DNA from: Pseudomonas sp. MMS21 TM103
GTDB taxonomy: Bacteria > Pseudomonadota > Gammaproteobacteria > Pseudomonadales > Pseudomonadaceae
NCBI RefSeq assembly: GCF_022132145.1
Contig: NZ_JAJISP010000004.1
Coordinates: forward strand, 310,001 to 374,000
Length of the DNA: 64,000 bases
Reading direction: 5' to 3'
A program made the position numbers and the translations under genes. The notes beneath the pieces are model-generated. The model was not told where the DNA came from, made no database searches, and was given only the letters and a program-made list of their open reading frames with translations. Below are positions 54,131 to 62,141 of the stretch, piece by piece. Positions within the stretch are counted from its first letter, which is position 1; every line of letters begins with the position of its first letter.

Positions 54131-55228
54131 CTAGCCGGCGCTGGCCAGGCGCTTTGCCCGCACGACACTCAGTTCAGTTTCCGCCCAGTTGCGCCAGGCG
54201 CGCACCTGGCTGGGCTCGGCACCGGCGCGTTCGGCCTCGGCCAGGGCATCCAGCCCGGCCTGCCAACGCGCCTGTTCCAACTCCAACTGGGCCAGGTTCA
54301 ACCAATGCTTGGCACTGCCCGAACGCCCCGCCAGTTCGCGGTAGATGCGCGCCGCCGCAGCGCGCTCGCGGGCCTGCCACCAGAGCAGGGCCAGGCGCTC
54401 TTCGCGGCCGGCCGTGCGCGGCAGCAAGCCCTGTTCGAGCATGCCGGTGAGCAGCAGGGCACCCTGCCAGGGCTGCTCGGCCGCGCCAGCCAGCAACACC
54501 AGGTTATCCAGCTCGGCCGCATTGAAGCGCAGGCCTTTGCTGTGTGCGGCGCGCAGGGTCGCCAGCGCCCTGTCGTGGCGGCCGCTCAGCTGCTGCAAAG
54601 CAGCCAGTTGCCGCCAGCCCTGCGCACGATCCGGCTGACGATCGAGCAGCTGGCGCTGCCAGCGCTCGGCGGCGGGATAACGCTTGAGGCCGGCATTGAC
54701 CGCGACAAGGAACTGCAACCAGCTATCCGCCGCCCGCGGATTGCCCTGAACGTAACGCTCGGCCAAGGGCAGCGCCTGGGCGGGCTGACCCAGGCCCTGG
54801 TAGGCCTGCACCAGCATCTGCAGAATATCTTCACTGGCCGCCGCCTGTTGCGGCGCCAGCAGGCTGACGACCTGGGCGTAGCGGCGTTCGAGCAGGTTGA
54901 GCCGGGCCAGGTTGAGCTGCTCGCTGGTCCGCGTCTCGGCGTCCAGCTTGCCACTGTCCAGCGCCTTGCCGAGCCACTCGATGGCCTTGGCATTCTGCCC
55001 TTCGGCCCAGGCCAGATAGCCGCGACTGCGCCACAGCAGGGCCTGCTCCAGGCTGTCCGACTTGGCCTTGGCCGCATCCAGCGCCCGCCTGGCCGCGGCG
55101 TAGTCGCCCTGTTGCTGAGCCGCTTGGGCTGCATTGAGGGCGCGGAATACGCTCGGCTCGACACTCTGCCCGGCCGCCTGTGCGGCCCCCGCCATGCACA
55201 GCATCCATAACCACAACCAACGCGGCAT
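54131..55228 (-). CDS. Tetratricopeptide-repeat protein of TonB operon
   Basis: A protein of 365 residues with a signal peptide (MPRWLWLWMLCMAGAAQA) and a helical array of TPR-like repeats, for example ALNAAQAAQQQGDYAAARRAL, SRGYLAWAEGQNAKAIEWLGKAL and AQAYQGLGQPAQALPLAERYV-type units. It is the last gene of the DUF3450-ExbB-ExbB-ExbD-TonB set, one base after tonB. TPR proteins in this place accompany the TonB2-type systems of Vibrio and related bacteria, where they support siderophore uptake. Confidence 0.9.
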   Translation of the reverse strand: MPRWLWLWMLCMAGAAQAAGQSVEPSVFRALNAAQAAQQQGDYAAARRALDAAKAKSDSLEQALLWRSRGYLAWAEGQNAKAIEWLGKALDSGKLDAETRTSEQLNLARLNLLERRYAQVVSLLAPQQAAASEDILQMLVQAYQGLGQPAQALPLAERYVQGNPRAADSWLQFLVAVNAGLKRYPAAERWQRQLLDRQPDRAQGWRQLAALQQLSGRHDRALATLRAAHSKGLRFNAAELDNLVLLAGAAEQPWQGALLLTGMLEQGLLPRTAGREERLALLWWQARERAAAARIYRELAGRSGSAKHWLNLAQLELEQARWQAGLDALAEAERAGAEPSQVRAWRNWAETELSVVRAKRLASAG

Positions 55229-55229
55229 C

Positions 55230-55919
55230 TCAGTGACCTCCCTCAAGGCGGAAGTACAGGGTTTTCACCGCTTCGCGGGTCACCGCCAGGCCGCCCTCGG
55301 TACGCGGGGCAAAGCGCCAACGCACGGCGGCGCGACGCGCTTCGCGCTCGAACACATGCTGCGGACTGGCCTCGAGCACCCGAAGATTCTCCACCGCACC
55401 GGCGCGGCTGATAGTGAACGCCAGCTTGACGTGCCCTTCGATGCCGCGCTGCAGGGCGTAGCGCGGGTAATCCGGACTGACATCGTTGAGCGGCATCACC
55501 TCGCTCTCCGGGCCGCCGGGCTGGCCAGCGGCGGCGGCAGCGCTGGCTGCTGGCGCGCTCGGTGCCGCAGCGGCGCTCAAACCACTAAGGCTCGGGGTCG
55601 GCGCACTGTTGACGGCAATCCCGCTATTCAGGCTTGGCACCGGCAGATCCAGGGCCGGCAGCTTGGCACTCGGGGAGGCGGCGACCGGGGTAAGCGCAGT
55701 CGGGACTTGCGGGGTTTGTGGCTCGGGGGGCTGCGGCGCCTGCTGGCGGCTGCGGGTTGCAGTGTTGTTCGACTCCCCAGTGAGACGCACGAAGTTGGCC
55801 ACTGTCAGCGGCTCGGCGGACGGCTGGCTGCGCGGCGGCGCGACCATGTACAGCATCAGGGCGAACAGCGCCAAGGCCATCAGACAGGCGCCGAAAAAGG
55901 CCAGCGGCACGCGCATCAT
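55230..55919 (-). CDS. tonB: TonB energy-transducing protein
   Basis: A protein of 229 residues: an N-terminal membrane anchor (about 5-27), a Pro/Ala-rich periplasm-spanning linker (about 60-140, PQPPEPQTPQVP and an alanine-rich tract) and a C-terminal TonB domain with PDYPRYALQRGIEGHVKLAFTI and RWRFAP. It carries proton-motive energy from ExbB/ExbD to outer-membrane receptors. ATG 55919 overlaps the exbD stop by 4 bases; the longer in-frame ORF reads through exbD and is rejected. Confidence 0.93.
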   Translation of the reverse strand: MMRVPLAFFGACLMALALFALMLYMVAPPRSQPSAEPLTVANFVRLTGESNNTATRSRQQAPQPPEPQTPQVPTALTPVAASPSAKLPALDLPVPSLNSGIAVNSAPTPSLSGLSAAAAPSAPAASAAAAAGQPGGPESEVMPLNDVSPDYPRYALQRGIEGHVKLAFTISRAGAVENLRVLEASPQHVFEREARRAAVRWRFAPRTEGGLAVTREAVKTLYFRLEGGH

Positions 55920-56326
55920 AGCGCTCCCGAGGTAGCGGCCAGGGCGACATCCTGCACCCCGGCCAGGCGCGCCTGATCCATCACCTGCACCACCAGACCG
56001 GTGCGTGCATCCTGGTCGGCCTGCACCACCACCGCGCCGTCCGGCTGGTCGACGCGCAGGCGTTCGACATGGGCACGCACGCTGCGCACGTCGATGACCT
56101 TCTTGTCCATCCACACCTGGCCGTCGGCGGTGACGGCGATGAGGATATTGCCCTTGTCCTGCGGGCTGGCAGTCTCCGCCTGGGGACGCTGCACTTCGAC
56201 ACCGGACTCCTTGATAAAGGAGCTGGTGACGATAAAGAAGATCAGCATGATGAAGACCACGTCGAGCATCGGTGTCAGGTCGATGCCCGGGTCTTCGTCT
56301 TGCTGGTGGTGTCGGCGCATTCTCAT
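55916..56326 (-). CDS. exbD: ExbD/TolR-family biopolymer transport protein
   Basis: A protein of 136 residues with a single N-terminal helix containing the proton-path aspartate in IDLTPMLDVVFIMLIFFIVTSSF (about 15-37) and a periplasmic domain. Together with the ExbB-type proteins encoded upstream it forms the inner-membrane motor for TonB. It overlaps tonB by 4 bases and begins 12 bases after the second exbB gene. Confidence 0.94.
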   Translation of the reverse strand: MRMRRHHQQDEDPGIDLTPMLDVVFIMLIFFIVTSSFIKESGVEVQRPQAETASPQDKGNILIAVTADGQVWMDKKVIDVRSVRAHVERLRVDQPDGAVVVQADQDARTGLVVQVMDQARLAGVQDVALAATSGAL

Positions 56327-56337
56327 GGGGTGTTATC

Positions 56338-56886
56338 TCATTCGTGGCGCAGCTGGTCGGCCAGCCGCTCGAGAGCCCGGCGCGCATCACGTTCGAGGCG
56401 CGCCAGGCTGAACAATCCGGTAATCGCCAGGACCATGCCGGCCAGGGTCGGTAGGGTCGCCTGCCAGACCCCGGCAGCCATGCCACGCGGGTTACCGGCA
56501 CCGTTGATGGCGAGCACATCGAACACCGCGACCATGCCGCTGACCGTACCAAGCAAGCCGAGCAGCGGGTACAGGGCCACCAGGGTCTTGCTCAGGCGCA
56601 GCGGCCCGATCAGGTGCTGCCGCGCCTGAGCCAGCCAGGCGGCGCGCACTGCGCGGCGCCAGGTGCCGCTGTCGTCTTGCAGCAGTTGCTGCCAGGCCTT
56701 GCGCCGCTCGCGCCCCCACTGCGGGAAGACCCGCCGCACATACCAGAAGCGCTCGAATACCAGGGTCCAGAACAGCACGCAGAGCCCGGCCAGCGCCCAC
56801 ATCACCACGCCGCCAGCGCTCATGAAGTCGAGCAGCGCATAGCCGCTGTCGATCAACGCCAGCCACAAGTCGAGCCAATCAGTCAC
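56338..56886 (-). CDS. exbB: ExbB/TolQ-family proton channel protein (second, short copy)
   Basis: A protein of 182 residues of the MotA/TolQ/ExbB family with three membrane segments: VMWALAGLCVLFWTLVFERFWYV (about 30-50), LYPLLGLLGTVSGMVAVFDVL (about 105-125) and LPTLAGMVLAITGLFSLARLE. It starts at GTG 56886, overlapping the larger upstream ExbB gene by 8 bases; other starts are farther up in frame. This short copy is the likely partner of ExbD. Confidence 0.9.
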   Translation of the reverse strand: MTDWLDLWLALIDSGYALLDFMSAGGVVMWALAGLCVLFWTLVFERFWYVRRVFPQWGRERRKAWQQLLQDDSGTWRRAVRAAWLAQARQHLIGPLRLSKTLVALYPLLGLLGTVSGMVAVFDVLAINGAGNPRGMAAGVWQATLPTLAGMVLAITGLFSLARLERDARRALERLADQLRHE

Positions 56887-58225
56887 GCCGCGGCGCCCCG
56901 GACAGGTGCAAGGCAATCAACCCGGCGCTCTGCTGCTCGAGCAACTGGATCAAGCTTTTGCTGCGACTGGCCAGCAGGCTGTGCAGGAACAGCAACGGAA
57001 TCGCCACCACCAGCCCCAGCACCGTGGTCACCAGGGCCTGGGAAATGCCCTCGGCCATCAGCCGCGAATCGCCGCCACCGCCCTGGGTGATGGCCTGGAA
57101 GGTGACGATCATGCCGGTCACGGTGCCGAGCAGACCGAGCAACGGCGCCACCGCACAGAGCAGCTTGAGCAGGCTCTGGCCCTTTTCCAGCGGCGGGGTT
57201 TCCAGCAGGATCGCCTCGTCGAGCTTCAGCTCCAGGGTTTCCAGATCGGCCAGCTGCGGCTTGGGCCCGAGCACACCGATCACCCGGCCGAGCGGATTGT
57301 CGTCACGCGGCACGCTGAGAGCACGGACTTGCGCCCTCACCCCCGCGCCAACCCGGGCCAGATAAACCATGCGCCAGGTGGCCAGGAGCAGACCCACTAT
57401 GCCCAATGCGACGATCAGCCAACCGACCAGGCCGCCCTGTTGCAGGCGATCCCACAGGGTCGGCTGGCGCTGCAGTTGCGCCAACAGCGTGCCACGACTG
57501 GGGTCGATGGGCAGGCTGGAGAGCATCTCGCTGCTGTGCAAATAATCCTCAACCCCACCCAACCCGGTCGGCTGGCGCGGTGGCGCCAGAAGCTCGCCGG
57601 CGTCGGCGTCGTAACGCAGGAAGGCCGTCTCACTGAAAGCCGAGAAGGTGCCGACCCGCAACACCGACTGCTCGCTGCGGGTGCCATCGGCGGCGACCAC
57701 CGGCAATTGCAACTGCTCGACTCGGCCGCTGGCGGTCAGGTCTTCCAGCAGCAGCATCCAGTAGCCGTCGAGGGCTTCGGCGGACGGTAGGGTACGACTC
57801 TCGGCCAGCGCCTTGAGGCGCTGCAAACGCTCGGGATACTGCGCATTGAGCAGGCTGTCCTGCCATTGCCCGGCGACATCGCCGGCGCTCTGGCGGACCA
57901 CGCCGAACAACTCGCCCAGATGACCGACGCGCTGGGCCAGCAGTGTTTCCTGCTCGGCCAGCTCGGCCTCCTGACGGTCGAATTCGGCTTTCAAGCGCTC
58001 GGCCTGAGCCTTTTGGCTGTGCAAGGCAGCCTGCGCGCTGGCGAGCAGCCGCGCACGCTCGCCACGCTGGGCGACAAACGCCTGCTCGCGACTCTGCATG
58101 GCCGCGACTTCGGCGGCGCGCTCGCTGCGGATGCGCTGTAGCAGTTGATCCGGACTGAGCGGCGCGGCGCCAGCAATCGTCGGCAACAGTGCCAGGGCCA
58201 GGATGGCCAACACTCGACGGCTCAT
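56879..58225 (-). CDS. Large ExbB/TolQ-family protein with periplasmic coiled coil (TtpC-like)
   Basis: A protein of 448 residues. A signal peptide (MSRRVLAILALALLPTIAGA) is followed by a long periplasmic coiled coil (about 25-110, rich in Glu/Arg/Gln heptads), a folded region, one helix (GLVGWLIVALGIVGLLLATW) and the ExbB core (LLKLLCAVAPLLGLLGTVTGMIVTFQ and LVTTVLGLVVAIPLLFLHSLLA). This is the layout of TtpC, required by TonB2 systems of Vibrio. ATG 58225 overlaps the DUF3450 gene stop by 4 bases. Confidence 0.92.
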   Translation of the reverse strand: MSRRVLAILALALLPTIAGAAPLSPDQLLQRIRSERAAEVAAMQSREQAFVAQRGERARLLASAQAALHSQKAQAERLKAEFDRQEAELAEQETLLAQRVGHLGELFGVVRQSAGDVAGQWQDSLLNAQYPERLQRLKALAESRTLPSAEALDGYWMLLLEDLTASGRVEQLQLPVVAADGTRSEQSVLRVGTFSAFSETAFLRYDADAGELLAPPRQPTGLGGVEDYLHSSEMLSSLPIDPSRGTLLAQLQRQPTLWDRLQQGGLVGWLIVALGIVGLLLATWRMVYLARVGAGVRAQVRALSVPRDDNPLGRVIGVLGPKPQLADLETLELKLDEAILLETPPLEKGQSLLKLLCAVAPLLGLLGTVTGMIVTFQAITQGGGGDSRLMAEGISQALVTTVLGLVVAIPLLFLHSLLASRSKSLIQLLEQQSAGLIALHLSGAPRRD

Positions 58226-58995
58226 GGCCTGGTCTCCTGAGCCAGGGTTCTCACGGGGAGATCGAGCAGAGCCGGCGCCTGTTCCTGGCGGGCGATGGCG
58301 ATGGCCTGGTGCAACGGTCGCCGGGCACTGCTGTCGAGCGCGGCCCAACTGCGGCTTTGCGGGTTCCACCAGCCACTCTCATGGCCGTCGAGGGTCTGGA
58401 AGTACAGCATCGCCCGGCCGAGACGAAGAAACTCGACACTGCGCGACGCGCCGCCGTCGACCAGCAGTTCGCCCCGCCAGGCCTCCAGGGTCCGGCCGTA
58501 GTCGCTCTCGACCTGATAGGCCTCGAGGATGCGCCGGTACTTTTCCGCCAGGCTGACATCGGCACGCGGTAGCAGATCCTGCAGTTGCGCCAGGCGGTCA
58601 CTGCGCTCATCCGGCAGGAACGGCAAGTCGGCGGCGATGAATTCGCCGAGCACCTCGACCATCCGGCGCATCTGTGGCGTCACCGCCTCCTGGGTACGTT
58701 CGATGCCGTCCAGTTGCTCCTGGTAACCCGCCAGCTCCTGGCGCTGGGCCACGACCAGCGCTTGCAACTGCTGGTTATAACCTTTCAGCGCCTCGGCCTG
58801 CTGCAAGGCATTGCGGTACTCACCGAGCATCTCGCGACTGTCATCGTCGAGCTGTTCGATACGCGCCTGGGACGCCTTGGCGTCTGCGGCCAGGCGCTGA
58901 CTCTCGGCCAGCGCGGCGTCCAGCGGCCCGGCCAGCAATGGCGTACTGCTTAGCAATAGTGCTGCGGCCAGCAAACGCAGGGGGTACAGGTTCAT
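58222..58995 (-). CDS. DUF3450 periplasmic coiled-coil protein of TonB system
   Basis: A protein of 257 residues with a signal peptide (MNLYPLRLLAAALLLSSTPLLA) and a long amphipathic coiled coil (about 25-110, LAESQRLAADAKASQARIEQL), then the DUF3450 region (VTPQMRRMVEVLGEFI, LPFLPDERSDRL, WRGELLVDGGASRSVEFLRLGR). DUF3450 proteins are found at the head of TonB2-like operons and are thought to act in the periplasm with the ExbB-like TtpC. ATG 58995 has GAGGA upstream; the longer frame is intergenic sequence. Confidence 0.91.
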   Translation of the reverse strand: MNLYPLRLLAAALLLSSTPLLAGPLDAALAESQRLAADAKASQARIEQLDDDSREMLGEYRNALQQAEALKGYNQQLQALVVAQRQELAGYQEQLDGIERTQEAVTPQMRRMVEVLGEFIAADLPFLPDERSDRLAQLQDLLPRADVSLAEKYRRILEAYQVESDYGRTLEAWRGELLVDGGASRSVEFLRLGRAMLYFQTLDGHESGWWNPQSRSWAALDSSARRPLHQAIAIARQEQAPALLDLPVRTLAQETRP

Positions 58996-59202
58996 GCGAA
59001 GGGAGTCCTCGAGCGACGGGCTTATACCAAAATGAAACATAATAACCTTTCTCAATTGCAGGTTACTGCGCGGCTGAGTGGCGTTCGACAAACATCTCGC
59101 GGCGAACACCTGATCTGCACCGTGGCTCAGCCAGTCAGATGCAGGCTAGGTCCACTGCGGCATGCGGGGCTGCCGCTGTCAGGTGTCTTGATGCAGAAGA
59201 CA
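58996..59202. other. Leader region of the DUF3450-TonB operon
   Basis: No supported gene. On the minus strand there is a hairpin TGTCTT-N7-AAGACA (59202-59184) right after the candidate micro-ORF, a GCGGC/GCCGC stem near 59165, and TTGAGA with TATAAG near 59035-59060 as possible but badly spaced promoter elements. Confidence 0.4.
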
Positions 59203-59265
59203 TTACCGATAGATTAGCCAAGCGCCAACAATAAAGATAACCATTATCAACTGCGTTAGCATCAT
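59203..59265 (-). CDS. Candidate 20-residue membrane peptide
   Basis: On the minus strand GGGAGG (59278-59273) stands seven bases before ATGATG (59265), opening a 20-codon frame that begins MMLTQLIMVI and ends LIYR before TAA. Except for the ends it is entirely hydrophobic with a terminal arginine, so it would form one membrane helix. The ribosome site is the best in the surrounding 600 bases. It lies 208 bases upstream of the TonB-system operon in the same direction. No homologue is known to me. Confidence 0.5.
   Translation of the reverse strand: MMLTQLIMVIFIVGAWLIYR
59230..59248. promoter_or_regulatory. Possible Fur box
   Basis: The 19-mer here matches 16 of 19 positions of GATAATGATAATCATTATC (mismatches at positions 1, 6 and 12), with GATAACCATTATC as its core. 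It lies upstream of a TonB energising operon, a usual Fur target. However it overlaps the candidate micro-ORF, so the match could be a by-product of Ile/Val codons. Confidence 0.5.
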
Positions 59266-59503
59266 CCAGCAACCTCCCATGCTCGACTTGCGCGCAATCT
59301 CTGCACCGAGTTCCCGGCAGCCTTCTTGTGAGACGGCGAGCGGCGAGTGTATGAGAACGATGATCACGACCCATCAGGCCAGCCTGTGCGGCAATACGCC
59401 ACACGCGGCGCATACCGCGCACTCCAAGCACCAACGACGCTGCCTGCGAGCCATCTGCGGGAATCACTGCAGCACTATTGCCTGGGGTCACCAGACCAAT
59501 TCA

Positions 59504-59544
59504 TTGAGCTGGGTCAAAACTCGCTTTGCTTAGGCTCCTAACAT
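59504..59544 (+). promoter_or_regulatory. Anr/FNR-type promoter of oprG
   Basis: TTGAG-CTGG-GTCAA (59504-59517) keeps both TTGA/TCAA half-site cores of the TTGATnnnnATCAA box. TAACAT at 59539-59544 can be the -10 element, which puts the box centre about 41 bases before the start of transcription, the position for class II activation. P. aeruginosa oprG is known to depend on Anr. Confidence 0.65.
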
Positions 59545-59586
59545 TGCCCTCAGCCCAACCAACTGATGACTCGACCGGAGTTCACC

Positions 59587-60273
59587 ATGCGCAAGTCCCT
59601 GCTCGCCCTCTCCATCCTGGCCACCGCATTGGCCGCCCCCCTCGCCCAGGCTTACCAGGCAGGCGACATTATCGTGCGCGCAGGTGCCGCTACCGTCGAT
59701 CCGCATGAAAGCAGCAGTGATATCTGGGTCGGCGCGCTGAACACCGACGTGGCCGGCACCAAAGCCACGCTGAACAGCGATACCCAGCTGGGCTTGACTG
59801 GCACTTACATGATCACCAACCACGTCGGCCTTGACCTGCTCGCGGCCACCCCGTTTAACCATGACGTCGGTGTGAAAGGCATGCCCGGAGCATTTGCAGG
59901 CCTGAATGGCAAGCTGGGTGAACTCAAGCACCTGCCGCCAACCCTAAGCGTCGTCTACTACCCGCTCGACAGTGCATCAACCTTCCAGCCTTATGCTGGT
60001 CTGGGTATCAACTACACCTGGTTCTTCGATACAGAGCTGAGCAGCGAAGCCGAAGGCAAGGGCTTCAGCGGTCTGGACATGAAAGACTCCTGGGGACTCG
60101 CCGCCCAACTGGGCATGGACTACATGCTGACCGACAACCTCTTGGTCAACGCTCACGTGCGCTACATCGACATCGACACCACGGGCACCACTTCCTTCGG
60201 TGGCGAGAAGGTCAAGGTCGATGTGGATGTGGATCCATTCGTTTACATGGTCGGCCTCGGCTACAAGTTCTAA
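59587..60273 (+). CDS. oprG: Outer membrane protein OprG (OmpW family)
   Basis: A protein of 228 residues: signal peptide MRKSLLALSILATALAAPLAQA, then an eight-stranded OmpW-type barrel starting YQAGDIIVRAGAATVDP, with ITNHVGLDLLAATPF, QPYAGLGINYTWFF and the typical end VYMVGLGYKF (C-terminal Phe). OmpW-family proteins let small hydrophobic molecules or amino acids pass the outer membrane. ATG 59587 is preceded by CCGGAG; seven residues upstream in frame are rejected. An Anr-type promoter precedes it and an intrinsic terminator follows. Confidence 0.95.
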   Translation: MRKSLLALSILATALAAPLAQAYQAGDIIVRAGAATVDPHESSSDIWVGALNTDVAGTKATLNSDTQLGLTGTYMITNHVGLDLLAATPFNHDVGVKGMPGAFAGLNGKLGELKHLPPTLSVVYYPLDSASTFQPYAGLGINYTWFFDTELSSEAEGKGFSGLDMKDSWGLAAQLGMDYMLTDNLLVNAHVRYIDIDTTGTTSFGGEKVKVDVDVDPFVYMVGLGYKF

Positions 60274-60288
60274 GGCCAACCGACACCC

Positions 60289-60322
60289 ACAAAAAAGCCG
60301 GCCTCAGCGCCGGCTTTTTTGT
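60289..60322. terminator. Bidirectional intrinsic terminator
   Basis: A perfect 14-base stem (ACAAAAAAGCCGGC / GCCGGCTTTTTTGT) with a six-base loop, having A-runs and T-runs on both sides. It serves oprG on the plus strand and the convergent epimerase operon on the minus strand. Confidence 0.92.
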
Positions 60323-60331
60323 CGCTACAGA

Positions 60332-61264
60332 TCAGTCTTGTGCCAATAGCCTGCGCAAACCCTCACGCATCGGTGTCGCCGCTGGCAGCTGGTAGCAATC
60401 CTGCAAACGCCGGTTATTCGCCCGCGAGTGGCGGATATCGCCGGGCCGCTCCGCCTGATAATCAACGGCTGGCAAGCCGCCACACAAACTGCCGATCTCG
60501 GCCAGCAGCTGGTTGAGGCTGACCGCCTGATTCCAGCCGACATTCACCGCCCCCACGACAACCTGCGGCATGTCCAGCGCCTGGGTCAGCAGCGCCAGCA
60601 GATCGCCGATATAGAAGAAATCGCGCGTCTGCTCGCCATCGCCAAACACCCGGATCGGCAAGCCTTGCAGCGCCCGCTGGGTGAAGATGCTGATCACTCC
60701 GGAGTAGGGTGAGGACGGATCCTGACGCGGGCCGAAAATATTGAAGAAGCGGAAAATCGCCGGTTCCAGGCCATGCTGACGGCGATAGAAGTCCAGGTAA
60801 TGCTCACTGGCCAGCTTGTCCGACGCGTAAGGGGTCAACGGCGCCTTGGCCGTCCCCTCATCAATCGCCTGGCCTGCGCCATTGTTGCCGTAAACCGCCG
60901 CACTCGAGGCATAGACCACCCGCTTGACGCCGTGCCGGCGCATGGCCTCGCAAACGTTGAGGGTGCCGACGAAGTTGCTCTGGTGGGTACTCACCGGATC
61001 GTCCACCGAGGCTTGTACCGAGGCCACCGCAGCCAAATGCACCACGGCCGCACAACCGGCCATGGCCTGATCAACCAAGGCGGCATCGGCCACATCGCCT
61101 TCGAGCAAAGCCAGTCGCGGATTGTCCAGCGGCAGGTTGCTGCGCTTGCCCATGGACAGGTTGTCCAGCACGCGCACCCTATGGCCATGACTCAATAAGG
61201 CATCGACCAGGTGTGAGCCGATGAAACCGGCGCCGCCGGTAATCAGGATAGGTGCATCAGACAT
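60332..61264 (-). CDS. NAD-dependent sugar-nucleotide epimerase
   Basis: A protein of 310 residues, extended short-chain dehydrogenase of the GalE/WbpP group. It has the NAD-binding GGAGFIGSHLV near residues 9-19, acid D38 in VLDNLS, the catalytic YASDK (Tyr-x-x-x-Lys), an upstream SSAAVYG serine motif and FNIFGPRQDPSSPYSGVIS. It probably epimerises or otherwise remodels a nucleotide sugar. ATG 61264 overlaps the upstream gene by 8 bases. No polysaccharide cluster is adjacent. Confidence 0.92.
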   Translation of the reverse strand: MSDAPILITGGAGFIGSHLVDALLSHGHRVRVLDNLSMGKRSNLPLDNPRLALLEGDVADAALVDQAMAGCAAVVHLAAVASVQASVDDPVSTHQSNFVGTLNVCEAMRRHGVKRVVYASSAAVYGNNGAGQAIDEGTAKAPLTPYASDKLASEHYLDFYRRQHGLEPAIFRFFNIFGPRQDPSSPYSGVISIFTQRALQGLPIRVFGDGEQTRDFFYIGDLLALLTQALDMPQVVVGAVNVGWNQAVSLNQLLAEIGSLCGGLPAVDYQAERPGDIRHSRANNRRLQDCYQLPAATPMREGLRRLLAQD

Positions 61265-62141
61265 GGCGATAGTAGCGGTCCAGTAAGCTCGGCAGCCCGG
61301 AGCGCCAGGCGCGCGGCTTGATACCGAAGGTATGCAGGATTTTCTTGCAGGCCAGCACCGCGTGCTGCGGTTCTTCGGCGGCATCCGGACGCGCGGCATG
61401 GGCCTGTGGCGTGATTTCGTCGAGCAGATTGCTGCGGAAGTTGCGCGCCTCGCTCAATACCGCCTGACCCAGTGCCAGCGAGGTGGTGGCCTCGTGACCG
61501 CCATAGTGGAACGTCCCCCAGAGCGGCGTCTGGCAATCGAGCTGCTTGAGCACGGCGAGAATTACCCGCGCCGCATCGTCGACCGGGGTCGGGTTGCCGC
61601 GCCGATCATCGGCGAGTTCGATGCTTTCATCCCGTTCGGCGCGCGCCAGGAAACGCCCGAGCTGACCGTCCGGGCTCTCATCCAGCAACCAGCCGAAGCG
61701 CAACAACACATGCCGCGGGCACACCGCGCGCACGCTCTGTTCGAGACGCCACAAGGCCTGACCACGCACGCCCAGGGGCACCGGCACTTCCCTTTCGCTG
61801 TAGGCGGTAACCCGCGAACCATCGAACACCCGGTAACTGGACGGCTGTAACAGGCGGATTTCATGATGCTGACACAGTTCGGCAAGCCGCTCGACCGCTT
61901 GCCCCTGGGCAGCAAGGCGCGCCTCGCTCACCCCTTCGGCCTGAAACCAGTCGAAATAGTAAGCAAGGTTGATCAGGGCGTCGGGCCGCGTGTCGTCAAG
62001 CAACTGGGTCAGGCTGGCAGCATCCCAGCCAGACTCCGGCGGACGCGGCGCGAGGAAGCCGATGTCCTCCTCGGCGCCGAGACGGATCAGCGCCTGCCCC
62101 AAGGCATTACCGCCACCCAACAGCATTAAACGCATACGCAT
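61257..62141 (-). CDS. RmlD-like sugar-nucleotide reductase family protein
   Basis: A protein of 294 residues with an NAD(P)-binding start (LMLLGGGNALGQALIRLG) and an RmlD-type substrate-binding course: DALINLAYYFDW, LLQPSSYRVFDG, SEREVPVPLGVRGQALWRLEQ and RRGNPTPVDDAARVI. The YxxxK catalytic pair normally expected in RmlD is not evident (the corresponding stretch reads GVRGQALWR), so it may be a non-catalytic or divergent member. The start is ATG 62141; ATG 62135 and TTG 62153 are alternatives. It is cotranscribed with the epimerase gene. Confidence 0.82.
   Translation of the reverse strand: MRMRLMLLGGGNALGQALIRLGAEEDIGFLAPRPPESGWDAASLTQLLDDTRPDALINLAYYFDWFQAEGVSEARLAAQGQAVERLAELCQHHEIRLLQPSSYRVFDGSRVTAYSEREVPVPLGVRGQALWRLEQSVRAVCPRHVLLRFGWLLDESPDGQLGRFLARAERDESIELADDRRGNPTPVDDAARVILAVLKQLDCQTPLWGTFHYGGHEATTSLALGQAVLSEARNFRSNLLDEITPQAHAARPDAAEEPQHAVLACKKILHTFGIKPRAWRSGLPSLLDRYYRHV

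Noticed and set aside
59135-59491. 118-codon minus-strand ORF upstream of the TonB operon
   Set aside because: No ribosome site or domain; it overlaps the better supported micro-ORF in another frame and the oprG promoter region.
59347-59541. 64-codon plus-strand ORF upstream of oprG
   Set aside because: No ribosome site, no recognised similarity, third-position GC below that of the neighbours, and it runs across the Anr box and -10 element of oprG.
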